64,000 bases of DNA from Dioscorea cayenensis subsp. rotundata (GCF_009730915.1 NC_052483.1:558001-622000); one strand, 5' to 3'. Shown: positions 45,777 to 59,899, numbered from the stretch's first letter. Program-made: numbers and translations. Notes: generated from the sequence alone by a model not told the origin.

Positions 45777-47716
45777 TAACTGCTAATATTGAGTGCAGAA
45801 CCACTGTGGTTGTACTCCTTGTATTTAATATGTGGAATTTATCTTCAATGAGTGCTTGCTAAACAGTGAAACTATGCTTATGAATGTAAGGCTTACACTA
45901 AATACTAGTAAATCCAGTTGTGCTTTAACTAAACCTACATAAATTACAATTAATATTTTTGTATCATTGTCTATGATTTATTTTTAATAAATTACAATTA
46001 ATTACAAGTTTGTATCCTCATATACCATCCATTTCAGTGGAATTCGGTGAATTGGTTTAGACTTGTGTTTAGAGAAAATATTTTTTAGCTTGACCAACTG
46101 GACTAAATTGGTCTGGTTGGAATGCTGGTCGTGGGCGATCATGTCCAGTGATGTTATATGTCTATATTGATTAAAGTGGATAGCAGATTAATTTATTGAA
46201 AACGAAAGGTGCATTGACATTTTTTGAGTTTATTTATTTAAGCAATTTAATTGGAATTGATATGGAAGCTTTTTATCAATATTGTGAAAGGTTGAATAAC
46301 GTTCTTTCACCCTCAACAAAAATTCGAAGAAGTTTTTGGTGGTGGACTAGCATTTTTGTGTTCAAATTCAAAGTTAATGTTAATGGTGATTCGCAAAGAA
46401 ATATAAAAAGAAAGTTCTTGAGACAAATTCAAAGTCAATGTTAATTGTGATTCACAAAGATATATAAAAGAAAATATATGGATTTTATTAACAAATGAGA
46501 ACTTTTTTTCTTTATTTGTGTGGGTAAACATTTGAAAATGAATTTTTTTTAATTTTCAAGAATTTTTATTTTTGTAACATTAAAGGTTTATACATATAAA
46601 AGATTCATTGTTTTTTTTCTAGTGAGCCACCTTTTTGTTTTAGCAGTTTCTTCTTTATTAGTTTTGTATCCTTTCTTTTTTTTTGAATGTATTAAGTGGT
46701 TTATCTATTTTATTTAATATATATATATATATAAAAGATGATGTTACATGATGAAATGGTTCTCTTCTAATCCTATCTACTTTTTTCTTTTTTTGATGCA
46801 TGTAGTTTATTTATTTATTTTTTTAATGGTTCTATCTCTCTCTTTTTTTTTTACTTTATATTGTTTATTTCTCAAGCTATGATTATTTATTTATTTATTT
46901 TAAAAAATAGATAAATAAAAAAAATAAATAAAGACTACAAGATTCGAAGACAATAACAGCAAACTGGAGAGAATCCATACAAAAGAAAAAAAGACCACAG
47001 CCCCAAACAAAACACAATACAATACGAACACTCAATCTATCATAAATAGATAAAAATTACAAAACTAAGCTATAATTTATCAATCAAATTTTAAATTTTT
47101 TTTTAAATTTATTTTAACAAAACAAATAACATACCATTTACATTATTCTATGTATGTGAGGATGGATTCGACTTCCTAACTTCTTATATGCGACTTCCGC
47201 TTCTTACCGTTGAATTAACAAATGTTAAAAAAATATATATATTTTTTAAATATTGATAAATCAAATCTTAAAAAGCAGCATGTCCACGCCTTGATGCTTA
47301 TGCACGCACCAGAACGGCAGTCAACTTGCGGTTGCGGGGGGCATTGACGTCTTCCCGAGCGTCATCATACCATCGATGAAACGTACGACTGCCGCAACCA
47401 ACAACAGAAGTTTTCAACGCGGGGGAACGGGCTATGCACATAATGTGTTCGATGAAAGGTATTACAGAGAGGAAATCACTGCATGTCCTTGGTGTGAGTG
47501 GTTGTCCTTGAGCTTTTAATTACTTGACAGTGTCTCTTTTCTGTTATACATGGTATGTGTTTCATTTCAGTTTCTCATCAATAAATTTATTTTAACAATT
47601 ATATATGCTCCCGTTTGTTTTGAGTTTATGAGTTGGATTCCAATTGAAGATTATACTTGTAAACAAAAACCAATAATTGGTACCATATAAACTCATACCT
47701 AAAAGAATGATTGAAA
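45777..47716. other. AT-rich intergenic region up to the gap
   Basis: It contains a near-duplicate pair around 46350-46460 (AATTCAAAGT...AATGTTAATNGTGATTC...CAAAGA), poly-T tracts, a probable LINE tail, and a GC-rich island at 47280-47520. No complete gene is seen. Confidence 0.5.
46890..47035 (-). mobile_element. Probable LINE 3' tail
   Basis: TTTTAAAAAATAGATAAATAAA followed by A/C-rich sequence with GACTACAAGATTCGAAGAC resembles the other minus-strand LINE tails. Assignment is by resemblance. Confidence 0.35.
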
Positions 47717-48716
47717 NNNNNNNNNNNNNNNNNNNNNNNNNNNNNNNNNNNNNNNNNNNNNNNNNNNNNNNNNNNNNNNNNNNNNNNNNNNNNNNNNNNN
47801 NNNNNNNNNNNNNNNNNNNNNNNNNNNNNNNNNNNNNNNNNNNNNNNNNNNNNNNNNNNNNNNNNNNNNNNNNNNNNNNNNNNNNNNNNNNNNNNNNNNN
47901 NNNNNNNNNNNNNNNNNNNNNNNNNNNNNNNNNNNNNNNNNNNNNNNNNNNNNNNNNNNNNNNNNNNNNNNNNNNNNNNNNNNNNNNNNNNNNNNNNNNN
48001 NNNNNNNNNNNNNNNNNNNNNNNNNNNNNNNNNNNNNNNNNNNNNNNNNNNNNNNNNNNNNNNNNNNNNNNNNNNNNNNNNNNNNNNNNNNNNNNNNNNN
48101 NNNNNNNNNNNNNNNNNNNNNNNNNNNNNNNNNNNNNNNNNNNNNNNNNNNNNNNNNNNNNNNNNNNNNNNNNNNNNNNNNNNNNNNNNNNNNNNNNNNN
48201 NNNNNNNNNNNNNNNNNNNNNNNNNNNNNNNNNNNNNNNNNNNNNNNNNNNNNNNNNNNNNNNNNNNNNNNNNNNNNNNNNNNNNNNNNNNNNNNNNNNN
48301 NNNNNNNNNNNNNNNNNNNNNNNNNNNNNNNNNNNNNNNNNNNNNNNNNNNNNNNNNNNNNNNNNNNNNNNNNNNNNNNNNNNNNNNNNNNNNNNNNNNN
48401 NNNNNNNNNNNNNNNNNNNNNNNNNNNNNNNNNNNNNNNNNNNNNNNNNNNNNNNNNNNNNNNNNNNNNNNNNNNNNNNNNNNNNNNNNNNNNNNNNNNN
48501 NNNNNNNNNNNNNNNNNNNNNNNNNNNNNNNNNNNNNNNNNNNNNNNNNNNNNNNNNNNNNNNNNNNNNNNNNNNNNNNNNNNNNNNNNNNNNNNNNNNN
48601 NNNNNNNNNNNNNNNNNNNNNNNNNNNNNNNNNNNNNNNNNNNNNNNNNNNNNNNNNNNNNNNNNNNNNNNNNNNNNNNNNNNNNNNNNNNNNNNNNNNN
48701 NNNNNNNNNNNNNNNN
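47717..48716. other. Assembly gap of exactly 1,000 N
   Basis: The run of N is 1,000 bases long, which suggests a placeholder of arbitrary size. Order and distance across it are uncertain. Confidence 0.99.
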
Positions 48717-50639
48717 ATTTTTATGATAATCAAATGAGCTCAAATTCTATTCTCCAACGTTCATCTTAGAGGTAAGGACTTTATAAATGACTGTAAAAAG
48801 GTTCACTAAAATCTGAATATGAGATTTGATGTGGTGATGTTTGACTTGATGATGAAATAGTCAAGGTGAATTTAGGTAGATTTACGCGCTTTATATTGTC
48901 AAATTATAATAGCTCGAAATGAACTTAGAATCCAATCGCGGACCGCTCGTATTGAAGTGAGGATGCCTTGATCATATAGACTCAAAAGGATTGAAGTTCT
49001 TTTTGACTATCTCGATCCTTAAGCTAGAATGGTTATGATGCTTAATGACAATCATCAATAAATTTCATGTGATACGTGATTTTTATTTTGATCAAATTGA
49101 TGGACTTGAGGCTCAATCACAACCGTTTATATTGAGCATTGTCAAGTTTGAAGTTTGCACGCATTTTTCGAGACCCGATCCAGAATGGCATGAAGTCCTC
49201 GATTAATACTTTGATCAAACACCTCGAACATAGAGCCGCGTGTCCTCTGCAACACGGCCCGGCCAAACTACTCTCTTCAATAAATCATGCCGTCTTCAAA
49301 TCAAATTTCAACCGCGAGATTGAAAGACAAACATATATTTATGATTTGAAAGATTTCAAAGGCAGTCAAAGGTAATTTGGTCGCTCGATGAAGACCTTGA
49401 TTGGAGGCAATAATATCGAAAGAAGCTTTTAGTTTTCATGCATAAGGATTATGTTTTTGTGTTTTTGGTCTAGTTTTTGTGTTTTTGTTTTGTTTTGTTG
49501 TGTTTTTGTTTTTGTTTTTGTTTTGTAATCTGACAGGATCGATGTATTTGCCCTCGGGAAGCACACTCCTATAACTATGCGCTGACCGTCGACATGGAGT
49601 ACGATCGCTCCTTCATGAGACAGGTGCATGTCTCACTTATTTCGATTAAAGCTAATTCTTAGTACACAAAATGATTTTGAGTACATAAATGCAAGAAAAT
49701 AAATGTTTTACTCGAGGAAGCACATTTAATCGCGTACATGACTAGTCAACCCTTGGGGAGGGACCGCATACCTGGCTCAGTCAGCAGTAACATTTTACAT
49801 TAGACACATGTCTCGCTCAAGAAAGCTGACCATTGATGGGTGGCATCGGTCTTTGTCCGTCGTATCGATAAGTTGATATCGCGTTTCCAGCCGTGCAGCG
49901 ATCTCCCTGACATAAGGGCCTTCACAAATATGCGTTTGCACTTTGCCCGACCTGTTGGTGATGATGGACTCTTCGAGGGACAAGGACCATCTACTCACTG
50001 CACGCGAAAGCTTGAGCCATCTTGTTATATGTGACGACATTTGCGCTTTGGCAGACTTGCAGCTTTTGCACCTAATCTCATCAAGAGCAGTAGTCCACTC
50101 ATCCCAGCGGATGCGAACATTATCGCTCATTAGAAATTTCAGTTTTTGCGATACAAGCATTCTCGGGGAGGGTGTCGCGATTTCGAGAGGTGCACCGGCC
50201 GGCTCCAAATACCAAAGAATATGGCGGTGCAGCGTATTTGGAGTCCTAGAGGTGGTCGCGATATGCCCATAGCATCTCCGGGGTCTTTTCTCATGCCAAT
50301 CTGCTCGTTTGCATTAGACGCGCTTTCTTCAACAATCTTTTGAGAGGGGTTTTGTTGAATGCTTCCTCGCTAACCATTTCCGCTTCTACCTGGCGTTATA
50401 TGGAGGCATATCTCCAATCTATTTTACGATCTCATGCGCCAAATCTCCCACCTCGAAGCTTCACGGAAGCGGGCCGCCTAGTTCTGCAAATAATTTCCTT
50501 CTTGGAGTCCCAATCTACATAAGATGCTTTCCGACGACTGAGGATGATACTCGCCTCTGACTACCACAGTGGGATTGTCGCATCCCGTCTAGAAGTAATC
50601 AAGGTGCCTGACGATAAGACTCGATGTCCCAAAGATGAT

Positions 50640-50830
50640 AAAGGCGCGCGACAGGGACCCATTATGCTCTGCATTCATGTCTCAAAGGGCCATGAAGAGG
50701 CGCAGGGTGTAAAAGGAGTTTGGATGTTGATGAATAAAGTCTCCGTGTGTCTCGATACATAGATGACATTTTCTAGCAGACTAGTGCGATCTCCAACGTG
50801 AGCACAGCGCATCAAGCGCCTTAATCGCTT
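50640..50830 (-). pseudogene. Gypsy integrase remnant
   Basis: The minus strand shows a degraded end of the zinc-binding region and start of the core, with FINIQTPFTPCASSWPFET. This corresponds to the linker before the W-G-x-D-x-x-G core motif of plant gypsy integrases. A short deletion and a stop follow. Confidence 0.6.
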
Positions 50831-51689
50831 GAGTCGCGATCTCGTCCGGATCGTGTCGCCGCACATCCCGAATGCACATCATCGCATAACTTCTTGGGCT
50901 TCTTTCGTATGGTAGCGCGCAGTAGCGAGCTGATCGTAAGTATTCCTCAGGTATAATATATATCATTTATGAGGGTGAATCTTAGGGCTCTTCGCTTTGT
51001 CGCAGACACTTTCGATTTATCCTTAGGGGAGTTTATCGTATTTCCAAATATTCGCGAACGCGTTGTTGTCTCGATCTTCTTTTGGCAAAAGCGCGAGTGA
51101 AGACTTCCGCGATTGCCCACGTACAACATCTCCCTCTCGACTTGGCCGGGACTCGTACTAATGGGTCTTCCATATATATGGTTATATGGATTTCTTCATA
51201 CTTTGGATCTCGCCCGCCTTTGCTACTGCGCTGCCCGAAAGAATCGCCTTTCTCCGTCTCGACCCTGACGCTCTCCTCGATTGCACTTGAATTTTCTTCA
51301 TCGAGTTTTGCGACCTTCTTATAATATTTTTAAGAAGTTCATGCTCAGCGGCCTTTGTAGTCTCCTTCTCGACTTCTGTTTCTTTGATAATGAGCGTGAG
51401 GTCTCCCGACATGTGTGTATGTCTTGGATCCCCATTTTGATTACCGGCCCAAAACGGCATGAGAGGCTTCATATATACGCCTCGTTGTTTGTACGTGGTC
51501 TTCGTGAGGTGAGGAGAGCGTATCCGAGGATCCCCCTTTTCCGGTGTGATGCAGACACCAGTCCTATCCCGAGCTTTTAATTTGTGGGATTTGGAACATA
51601 AGTGCCGGTTTTATAGACGACGCCTCCATCAAAGTATAGTCGCCACCTTGTTTCTTCCACCAGGTAATGTCTCTTCATCAGTGAGATCA

Positions 51690-51880
51690 AGATTAAGCTG
51701 GTGAATCATCGAGGGAGGATGTGGTCTTTGCTAGAAAGTCCGCAGTTTTGCGCCTGCCTGCAATTGCCTTACACTGTGGAGTATATACGTTATATCACGT
51801 TCCATCGAATCAATGCCCATTTTGCTAGTCTTCCCTGTATAAATGGCCTCGCCATAAGGTATTTGAGTGGGTCTATTTTT
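51690..51880 (-). pseudogene. Gypsy RNase H remnant
   Basis: The minus strand reads LMARPFIQGRLAKWAL before a frameshift. This is the typical block near the end of the gypsy RNase H domain (Y-L-x-x-R-P...GRLA-W). Confidence 0.65.
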
Positions 51881-52319
51881 GATATGAGTATTACTTTATC
51901 GCGCTAGCAAGTAGTGTCTTAACTTGACTCGAGCAAACACCAAAGCTAGGCGATGCTTTTCAATTGGTGTATATTTACCCTCACCTCCTACCAACATCCT
52001 GCTAAGGTAATATAACGCATTTTCTTTTACCTTCTTCATTATTCTCGAGCCAACATAGCCCCTCAAAGACCCTCCAATGCGGCCGTATACAAGATCGTGA
52101 GGCTTTCCATGAATCGGGGTCGCTTAGCATACCGTGGATTCAACAAGACTGCTTAATGTCATCGAAAAGCTCTCCGACATTCATCATCCCATTTGAAAGG
52201 AGCATTTTTCTCGACCAATTTAGGATAAGGGCTTGCATCTCCTGCAGAGGTTGGAGATAAATCTCCGATGTATGCTAAACGACCTGAAGGAGCGCAGATG
52301 CTTCAATGTCCCGAGAGAG

Positions 52320-52940
52320 GTGGCATTTCGTGGATTGCCTTTATCTTGAGGGATCATCTCTATTCCGTGCCTCACGATGAAGCCTAGGAATTTTCCGGAG
52401 AGACCTCAGAAAGCACAACTTTCATGGATTCATTTTCAACTTGTATTGTCTCGTAGGTAAAGACCGCCCTCAAATCATCAAGATGCTTGTCTTTGGAATT
52501 TGTTTTAACCACAAGATCGCATACATAGCATTCGACTAAACTTTGTGAATTAAATCATCAAATATTCTAGTCATAGCCCTTTTGATATGTCGCTCTCGCG
52601 ATTCTTCAATCCGAACGGCATTACCCCTATAGCATAGATTCCTATGGGTGTTCGAAAGGAGATTCTTTTGATCCTCCTGATGCATTTTAATTTGATTATA
52701 TCCGCATAGCCATCCATAAAAGGAGAAACGTCTCGCACCTGAGGTGTTGTCGATCATGAGCTCCATACCTGGAGGGAAAAATCATCCTTAGGACACGCTT
52801 TTATTCGGTCCCCCAAGTTCACACATATCCAGATGCCCATCTTTTCAAGGTGGACTATGCTAGCTATCCAATCGTGGTATTTTTCTCTCTCGATAAAATT
52901 TTGCTTTCCAATCGGCTTCTTCGCCTCTTCTATCACCCTT
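52320..52940 (-). pseudogene. Gypsy reverse transcriptase remnant
   Basis: The minus strand shows IWICVNLGDRIKACPKDDF (52754-52936), then DNTSGARRFSF and GYNQIKMHQED (52536-52766), then AMTRIFDDLIHK. After a frameshift comes ECYVCDLVV, where intact copies have YVDD, so one catalytic Asp is changed. Beyond it FLGFIVRHG follows. Confidence 0.85.
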
Positions 52941-55900
52941 TCTTCAGGGTCAAACTTTCATCTTCCTTGGTGCCTGCTTTGATCGAGTAGCGATTAGGGA
53001 TCAATGGCTAGTGCGTGAACGCCACCCCATCATCTAACCACGGCATTTCATTATGGTTCCATGCTAGCAGTATAATATGCTCCCTTCAAGAGAGCCTTGA
53101 ATGATGATGTTTTTCCTGCCGATAGTTGTGCACTTAGAAAGTTGGTCTTGGGTCATCATCGCGCCCAAGTCGATTTCAAACCAACTCATCAATTGTTGCT
53201 CGCCCTCTGCCTTCTAGCGATTCGGTGCATTTTTCATCTTATTACCTCTTCCTCCTCCTCGTAATGTCACCATGTAACATGAGTGCTTTGAAAACTCGCA
53301 TAGCCTATCCCATTCTCAGTGCTCATCCGCGGTAGGATGCCGCAACCCCGCGAAAAGCTCTGATGTGACCTCCTTGACCACTGATTTCATCTCCCAAATC
53401 TCTCAATCCATCGTCTCCGAGCTTATTAGGGGTAATGGCTTGGAAAATTTATGGGTTGAGCTCACGTCATCTTCTATTTCTTCAATATTTATGATATCAT
53501 CATTTAAGGTCTTCCTTTGCTCTTGTCCTTATAAAAGAGAATGCTTTCTCTCCTTGTCACAGAGCCAATATAAAATGTTTTTAGATGCTCGCATCGTATT
53601 TACATTCAAGTCATCCAAGGATTTGTATAGCCCATCGTGGATCCTCGTAATGTATAATGCATGTCTTTCTTCAGAATCCTTCAATTTGACCCATACTTTG
53701 GTGTATATCCTGATCGCTTTCTCATCTTCACGACTCGTTTAGTCACTCTACCAAAGTGAGGTGGCGACTGCTCTTTTGAGCACAGAGTAGTTTCTCATGC
53801 CTTGATCAAAGACACTTCTTCCCAGGCGCAATTTGCCCCTTGTGGTTGGTTGGATGTTAAGATGCCTCACCGCATCCTCATAGTGTACCAGTGGATGCCA
53901 GTGGTTGAATCTCCATCAATTCTCGAACTCTTCATCCACCAAATACTGCGATTGATGCAATGTTGAAGGAACCAACGGGTTTTCATGAATCCATGGCCTT
54001 CCTAAGAGGGCTTTTATAGGACGACTCGCCAATTACATGAAATTTCACATCGATGATATTTTTCCAAATTTAAGGGGAGAGTGATCGATCCCAACGTCTT
54101 TTGCGTCAGGCCGATCGGGTCTCGGATAATAATCCTCTCGAAGATAAGTGGCATACTTCAAGAGCCACTGCTCAAGAGTATCGAGGGTCATTAAATTCCA
54201 AAGAAGACCCCGGATCAATCGAAAACCCGGTTGATCTTTTACTCCATCACAAAATCACACTATAGTGGTCCACAGGTGCCAGCAGTCCCAAGTAATAGGT
54301 CCTCATTTGTGAAGGACACCGAAGATGTATGAGATGTATATAGGCTTCTTTTTATGTTGACTTCGCTAGCATGCTTGATACTCCTCGTAGATTTTGTAGG
54401 GCATGTATTAAAGACTCCACGACCTCACTGACATCATCACGCATCGTACATACCGAGGAGTGCTCGGACTTTCTTCAAGTGTGCCAAATGTTGTAGTGTC
54501 GAGGGTTTCTTGGGGGAGACATTCTCTTCTTCAATCATCTTCCCTTTATCTCGATATATGAACTAGGAACCCGTCTTGGTCAAGTGTTTTCCCGCTCTAA
54601 GTCTGATCTCGATGTATCATGTTGTGGTGCTTCATCTTCCTCCTCGAGAAGTTTAGCTCATCTTCCTAATCATCATGAGCATTTATAGCACAACATTCAC
54701 CTTTTTCTTCAAAGTAATCCTCAAGTGAGTGTCAAATTTCCCCTGAGAAACTCCGTCTCTTGCAACCATTTTTGAAAGCGTGACATTCTTTCTATGGTGT
54801 GTCCCGATAGCCGGTGATATTGGCAAGAGCTGAATGTCTCACTAAGATGCATTAGGGTCGCCTTTTGGGTTTATGCAAATTCAATCCATTTTCTATAGCT
54901 TGATCAAAAAGCTCTTTCTCTTTTATCTTTCCCCGATAGATCTTTCTTTGATATTTGTTGTTTTAGAAGGCGTGGAGAATCCACCACTTTTTGAAACAAA
55001 ATTTTTGTCCTCGTGATTCCGGAGGATATGTCCCAGTATTCATCCCACTTCAAGATCTTCAATGTAACTGTCAGTAGCTCATTAGGCGATCCTCTGTCAC
55101 CCTTTGAATGAAAAGCAGGATGTCTTCGAGGGCATGACTTTCTTCAAGACCTTATATTTTGGGGTCTTCGGGTGTAATATGGTTCTATGGACATTAGTTG
55201 TGGTAGGGCTCCAAGAGTCATGCTCGCCTCTTTACTCTACTTTCCCCGAATGCTATCTTCTTTCTTTGTTTTTCATCGACATAGGGTCGACTCGTAATCG
55301 TCACGTACGACTCTTCCGCCTCGTAAAAGCTATCATATTCATCATCATCTTCCGGTTATATAAAGGTTCCTCCGGAAATAACCCCGGCAGTCTCACACTT
55401 GCACATCTTCTTCATTTCCAATTTTCTCGCTTAATTCCCCGAGTAACTCCTCGATTTCTTCAGAAAAATAATCTCTCGAGGGGTAACGTGAACCCTTTCT
55501 TTCTCGCTCATATTCTTCAAGGGTCTCAATATACTCCTCAATAACAGATTTCTTGCACTTTGATTGTTCGCGCTTTTGCTTTCTTTTCTTGTTCTTTTTC
55601 TTTTCGACTGCTGAACTGGGCTGACTCTTATGAGGTTGCCGAGAGCGCTCTCAATGATCCTGCGGTACCACCAACCTTTTTAACATCTTCATTGATGCTT
55701 TTGGATACAAATACTTCATAACTCTTCTGGGACAACACAAGGTTTCGTCATCTTCCGTTGATGTAAATATCACCTTGTCGCAACCAACGTAACTTCCCTT
55801 TCGATGACCCTTCCGGGTTTAGGCGCCACGTGAGCCGCATATGTTCACCGGTTGCTCTCGGACAAGACATTCTCTGAGAGTGTGATTTTTCCTCTTGGTA

Positions 55901-56326
55901 TTGTCGCCAACCCGCTCCTTGAAAACATAACAATCTTCTATTGTAGTCCCAACACCCTATGATATGGACAATAATTGGGATGATCCGTCTTTTGCTCTGT
56001 TCTTCGTGTCTTTTGCATTCTGTGGAGCTCTGCACCTCCTCACAAAGATCTTTGAAGATTTTATGTACTTTATCCTCTCTAAAGGAATACTTCTTATTCA
56101 TCCTATCCTTCGCAGGAATGAAGAGGTTTCGACCTCACTGTCGGTGAGCACCCAAGCTAGGTACCTTAGCTTGTTCCGGCTATGGGACTCCACGCCTTTC
56201 TCCTTCTCAATATTGCAAGGTAGTAGCAGCGTACTTGACACCTTCTATTTTTGGATTTGTCTTTGTCACTCCTTGAAGTGGTTTGGAAAATCGGACAACA
56301 CCTCTGCGTTGGTCCTTTCCAAATTT

Positions 56327-57093
56327 TTAGCTTGTGAGATTAGCCTTGGAATGTAGTGTGATGCTAGATGTACTCAAGAAAGGTGACATCCGACTCATCA
56401 ATGTTCCTAGCAATAAAACCCACCTGCATTGATCGAGTGGTTGTCTACATTTGATGCTCAAGTTCCTCCATCTCATAATGTAATCGACCACTTTTTCATC
56501 TTTGTTTTGGCGAGTGGCTACTAGGTCAGCAATTGTGATTTTATCACTTATGCCCCCAAACCGCATCGAAAATGCATCTTTTTAACCGCCGCCATGTTTG
56601 AACCCGACTGGCTGCGATTTGCCACCATCTCAAATGCTACTCCTGCTAGACTCTGGCAGAGAACGCGTTCGAGGAGGAGCGATGGCTTCGCACTTGTATC
56701 TCCACAAGCCGCGTGACAAAATGTGCCAGTGTTGGTCAGGATTGCGCAATCCCAAAGAAATTGCTTGAATTTAGGAACATTATATCTCTGGGGGGTAAGG
56801 CACCGTGTCGTGGTAGCCGGGATAGGGCTTGTCTCCATCCGCCTTGTGTCTCAATTCCTTCGCTTGATTTAATTCAAGCAACTACCATTCAGCCGATCTC
56901 TTCCCCGAGTCATTACACCGTGATTGTTCCCGACAGTGAGCAGGTAGAGGTTCCCCAGCTCCTCTGGCCTAGGTTTCTTTGGAGGTGGTGTTGGACTTCT
57001 CAACCTCTGCACATTCTCCATAGGAAACCGTGGGGTTATCCCCTTGCTCAATCCCGGCCTTAGGGCTTCCTCCACGCCGCTCGGGTTGGGCAC
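56327..57093 (-). pseudogene. Gypsy gag remnant
   Basis: The minus strand reads PPKKPRPEELGN, TTTRCLTPQRYNVPKFKQF, GDTSAKPSLLL, QSLAGVAFEM, then in another frame RQNKDEKVVDYIMRWRNLSI. These are the blocks of the retrotransposon gag (capsid) domain. Several frame changes disrupt them. Confidence 0.85.
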
Positions 57094-58400
57094 CGATCTT
57101 CCTCGTTGTTCAGAGTTGACTTTCCATGAGGATTTTAATTTGCTTTCCCGCGATTTGTAACATTGACCCCATCAACATGGCCATGTTGTCATTAAGTCTT
57201 TGATATTCAGATCACGGTGTCCCTTTCTGAGGAAACTAAAGACGAGTTCATCCTCTTCATCTTCATTTAGTTGTTGTGATTTCTTTGTGTTTCCTTGGTA
57301 CATGGAGTGGTGGAAGGCTAGTCCCTATCCCTTGCTCCTCATGTGGTGGCACATGATCGGAACCTTCTTCCCCATTCGTAGAGTCTCATTGCTTCTTTCT
57401 ACTGGATCTTGTAACAGTCCCGTTGTTCTTGTCTGGTGCGTGATCTCCTCTTGCTTCAAGAACCATACTACGAAAGTGTGCACTTCCACATCCGATCGGA
57501 CATTTCTCTCATCTTTCATTTCCCTCCTCCATTGAAATTTAGACCGTCAACCTTTGGGTTGATTTTTGTAGGAGCTAAGCGATCAAACTGACTCTTCTCG
57601 CTGCTATCGACATCAATTGCTTCTCTTTTGATAGAATTCTTTTGGTCTTCATCTTCTCCGAACGCAATTTCATTGATGCTATATAAGTCTTGTAGAGATT
57701 CCTCACCAAATGAATTCTCGTGATAGACTCTTGGAGGTCTACCAACTTTGTTTTCACTCAGTTGGGAACGCAGGTCTGCAGTTGGTTGCGCTCTTCTTTA
57801 CTAGGTTAAGAGGTTCAAATGAGTTGCTGAAGGTACTCATCCCGATTATTTTTGTGCCCTTGGAACGACACAAAAATCCACACTTTGTTTTTGGAATCTT
57901 AACTCTCCTTTGTGTGAGCCCTCGAAAACACACTTTTCTTCTTTGTGCTGTCTCTCATCGATGAGCGGAAAATTCCACTTCTCCCCGCCTTTTCAGTCGT
58001 GAATGGTAAAGGTGGGTTCATCATCCTCATCATCATTCATAGAAATTACCCTTTTAGGATGGGATAGCCTCTCAAATGCAGATACTCTTGGTGCTCCCCT
58101 AACATCAAGATCCCTCGCCACGAGTCAGTGAACGATCACATTGGGGCGACTACCTGGGATGGAAGCCGCTGGACCTGCCGTTCTCCTCCCAAGGTGTGGG
58201 TCTCTGACGAATTGCACCGCACTCGAGAGTATGGTGCCAAAGGTCGCCTCGCCTCCCCTGCAGCCTCAGTTGAATGTGCCATCAGTGGGCAGCACCTCGG
58301 CCTTCGCCAAGAAAAATTGTGAGTTTTGGACTTCATAGTGGTTGAGTTTTTGAGTGCCATTTGTTCTTCGCTTTCCCAGAAAATAAAAAGAAACATTATT

Positions 58401-59899
58401 AGATATCTTTCATAGGATGTAGAACAATGCCTTCACTTTGTACTTTTGCCCTCAAAGATGGGAGGAGGAATCGAGTCCCACCGCGTGCGAATTTGTGGGA
58501 TCGAAATACGGTTCCGCATCATGAAAAGACAACGTATTGATACATCGAAGCACAACATCGTATTTGTTTTCGTGGGTTCTTTTCATTCCTAATGAGGCAA
58601 GCCTCTATTATTAATTACCCTAGATTAGAAATCTTAGGAACCTCCGATTACGCAAAAAAGTACAAGAAGACAAGAAGATTTGCAATTATAAATCTTGTTA
58701 TTTTATTGTATATATATATTTATTACATCACTTATATATATATATATTATTATTATGCAGCCGTCATGTGCCTCATCAAGGCTGTCACGCAGTGATATGC
58801 CTTTATTGCCATTTTTAGATCTCGTTATTGCCTCTGAGATTCGCCTATCGCCTATGTTTTTGTCACCACATCGCATGTCCCTCCATCATTTTGAAAAAGT
58901 CTTTCTCATTACGGCCTTATATATATCAAGCTTTCCATCTTTCATATATTTTTTTCTAAGAAAAAGTAAGTTCACGCCGTGAATTGAACATTCTTTGTTA
59001 TAGCTTCCCGACCAAGTAATTTTGTTGTCGCTCCCGGTAAATGCCATCATGATTTGATGTATTAGCCGAACCCCTTTTTATTGCTACACATCCCATAGTC
59101 ATTATAATTGTATCATTAGTAGTCACTATCTTTTTCAACATCACCAACACCCATATTTTTAATACAAAACGATTTTTGCATGCATGCATAGCATGATATA
59201 ATGTTGGTAAATATTTATTCATCATTTTTTTCATATGGTGGGCCCATTATATTTTTATTCCATATTTTTATTTCTCATCTCATGCACGTAGGCATTCTTT
59301 TTATTCATTTTTATTTTATCATTTTTATATTTTTTATTTTTGCTATGCTTTCATGCACGTATATTAGGCATGCTTTTTTATATATATTTATTTATTTTTA
59401 ATGGTGGCTATCTCTTTAAGTCATGAACATGCATGATGATTTTGATTTTATATAATATATATATATATATTATTATGCATGTCTGCATATTTGAATGCCC
59501 ATATGATATGTTTCTCAAAACATATTTAATATTTCTCATTTCATGCATCAATTTCCATTTTTTTGTCTGCCTGCTACTTCAACAAATACGCAGTATTATT
59601 TTTTTCATTTTTTTAATTTTTAATTTTAATTTATTTTATTTTTATTATGTATAAAAAAATAGACCATTTTGCATTCTAGTACTCATCTATTCATTATACC
59701 ACATTATGCTGACAGAGCACTACGCCATAGAACAAAATAGAAGGAAAGAATAACACAAAACTACTGATAACTTCCTTTCTTATTCTTGGCCCAATCAAAA
59801 ACAAGAGTGATGAAAAAAATGCTACTTGGATCCAGCTTAAGAACCTCACTTTGACCTTTTTTTATTATTATTTTTTTATATTATTATTATTTTTTTAAT
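58401..59899. other. AT-rich region, possible 5' LTR or flank of the gypsy element
   Basis: No gene is seen. It contains TA-rich runs (about 58705-58750, 59453-59472) and poly-T tracts. LTR boundaries could not be set because the partner LTR probably lies in or near the N gap. Confidence 0.4.

Larger units (their letters stand above)
48717..58400 (-). mobile_element. Decayed Ty3/gypsy LTR retrotransposon
   Basis: Remnants lie on the minus strand in the order gag (about 56.3-57.1 kb), protease region (unclear, about 53-56 kb), reverse transcriptase (52.3-53.0 kb), RNase H (about 51.7-51.9 kb) and integrase (about 50.6-50.8 kb). This is the gypsy order gag-PR-RT-RH-IN. All frames are broken by small insertions and deletions. 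The LTRs could not be delimited. A CAAAAA-rich tract on the minus strand at about 49465-49525 may mark the 3' non-coding region. GC content is higher than in the neighbouring DNA. Confidence 0.85.

Noticed and set aside
47592-48769. Open frames across the N gap
   Set aside because: They exist only because N codons are not read as stops.
49465-49525. CAAAAA-rich tract as a CRISPR-like or satellite array
   Set aside because: Irregular homopolymer-type sequence without repeat-spacer order; it is better seen as part of the gypsy 3' non-coding region.
48717-58400. Exact LTR and primer-binding-site boundaries of the gypsy element
   Set aside because: I looked for paired LTR ends and a tRNA-complementary site but found no convincing pair; one LTR may be in the gap.
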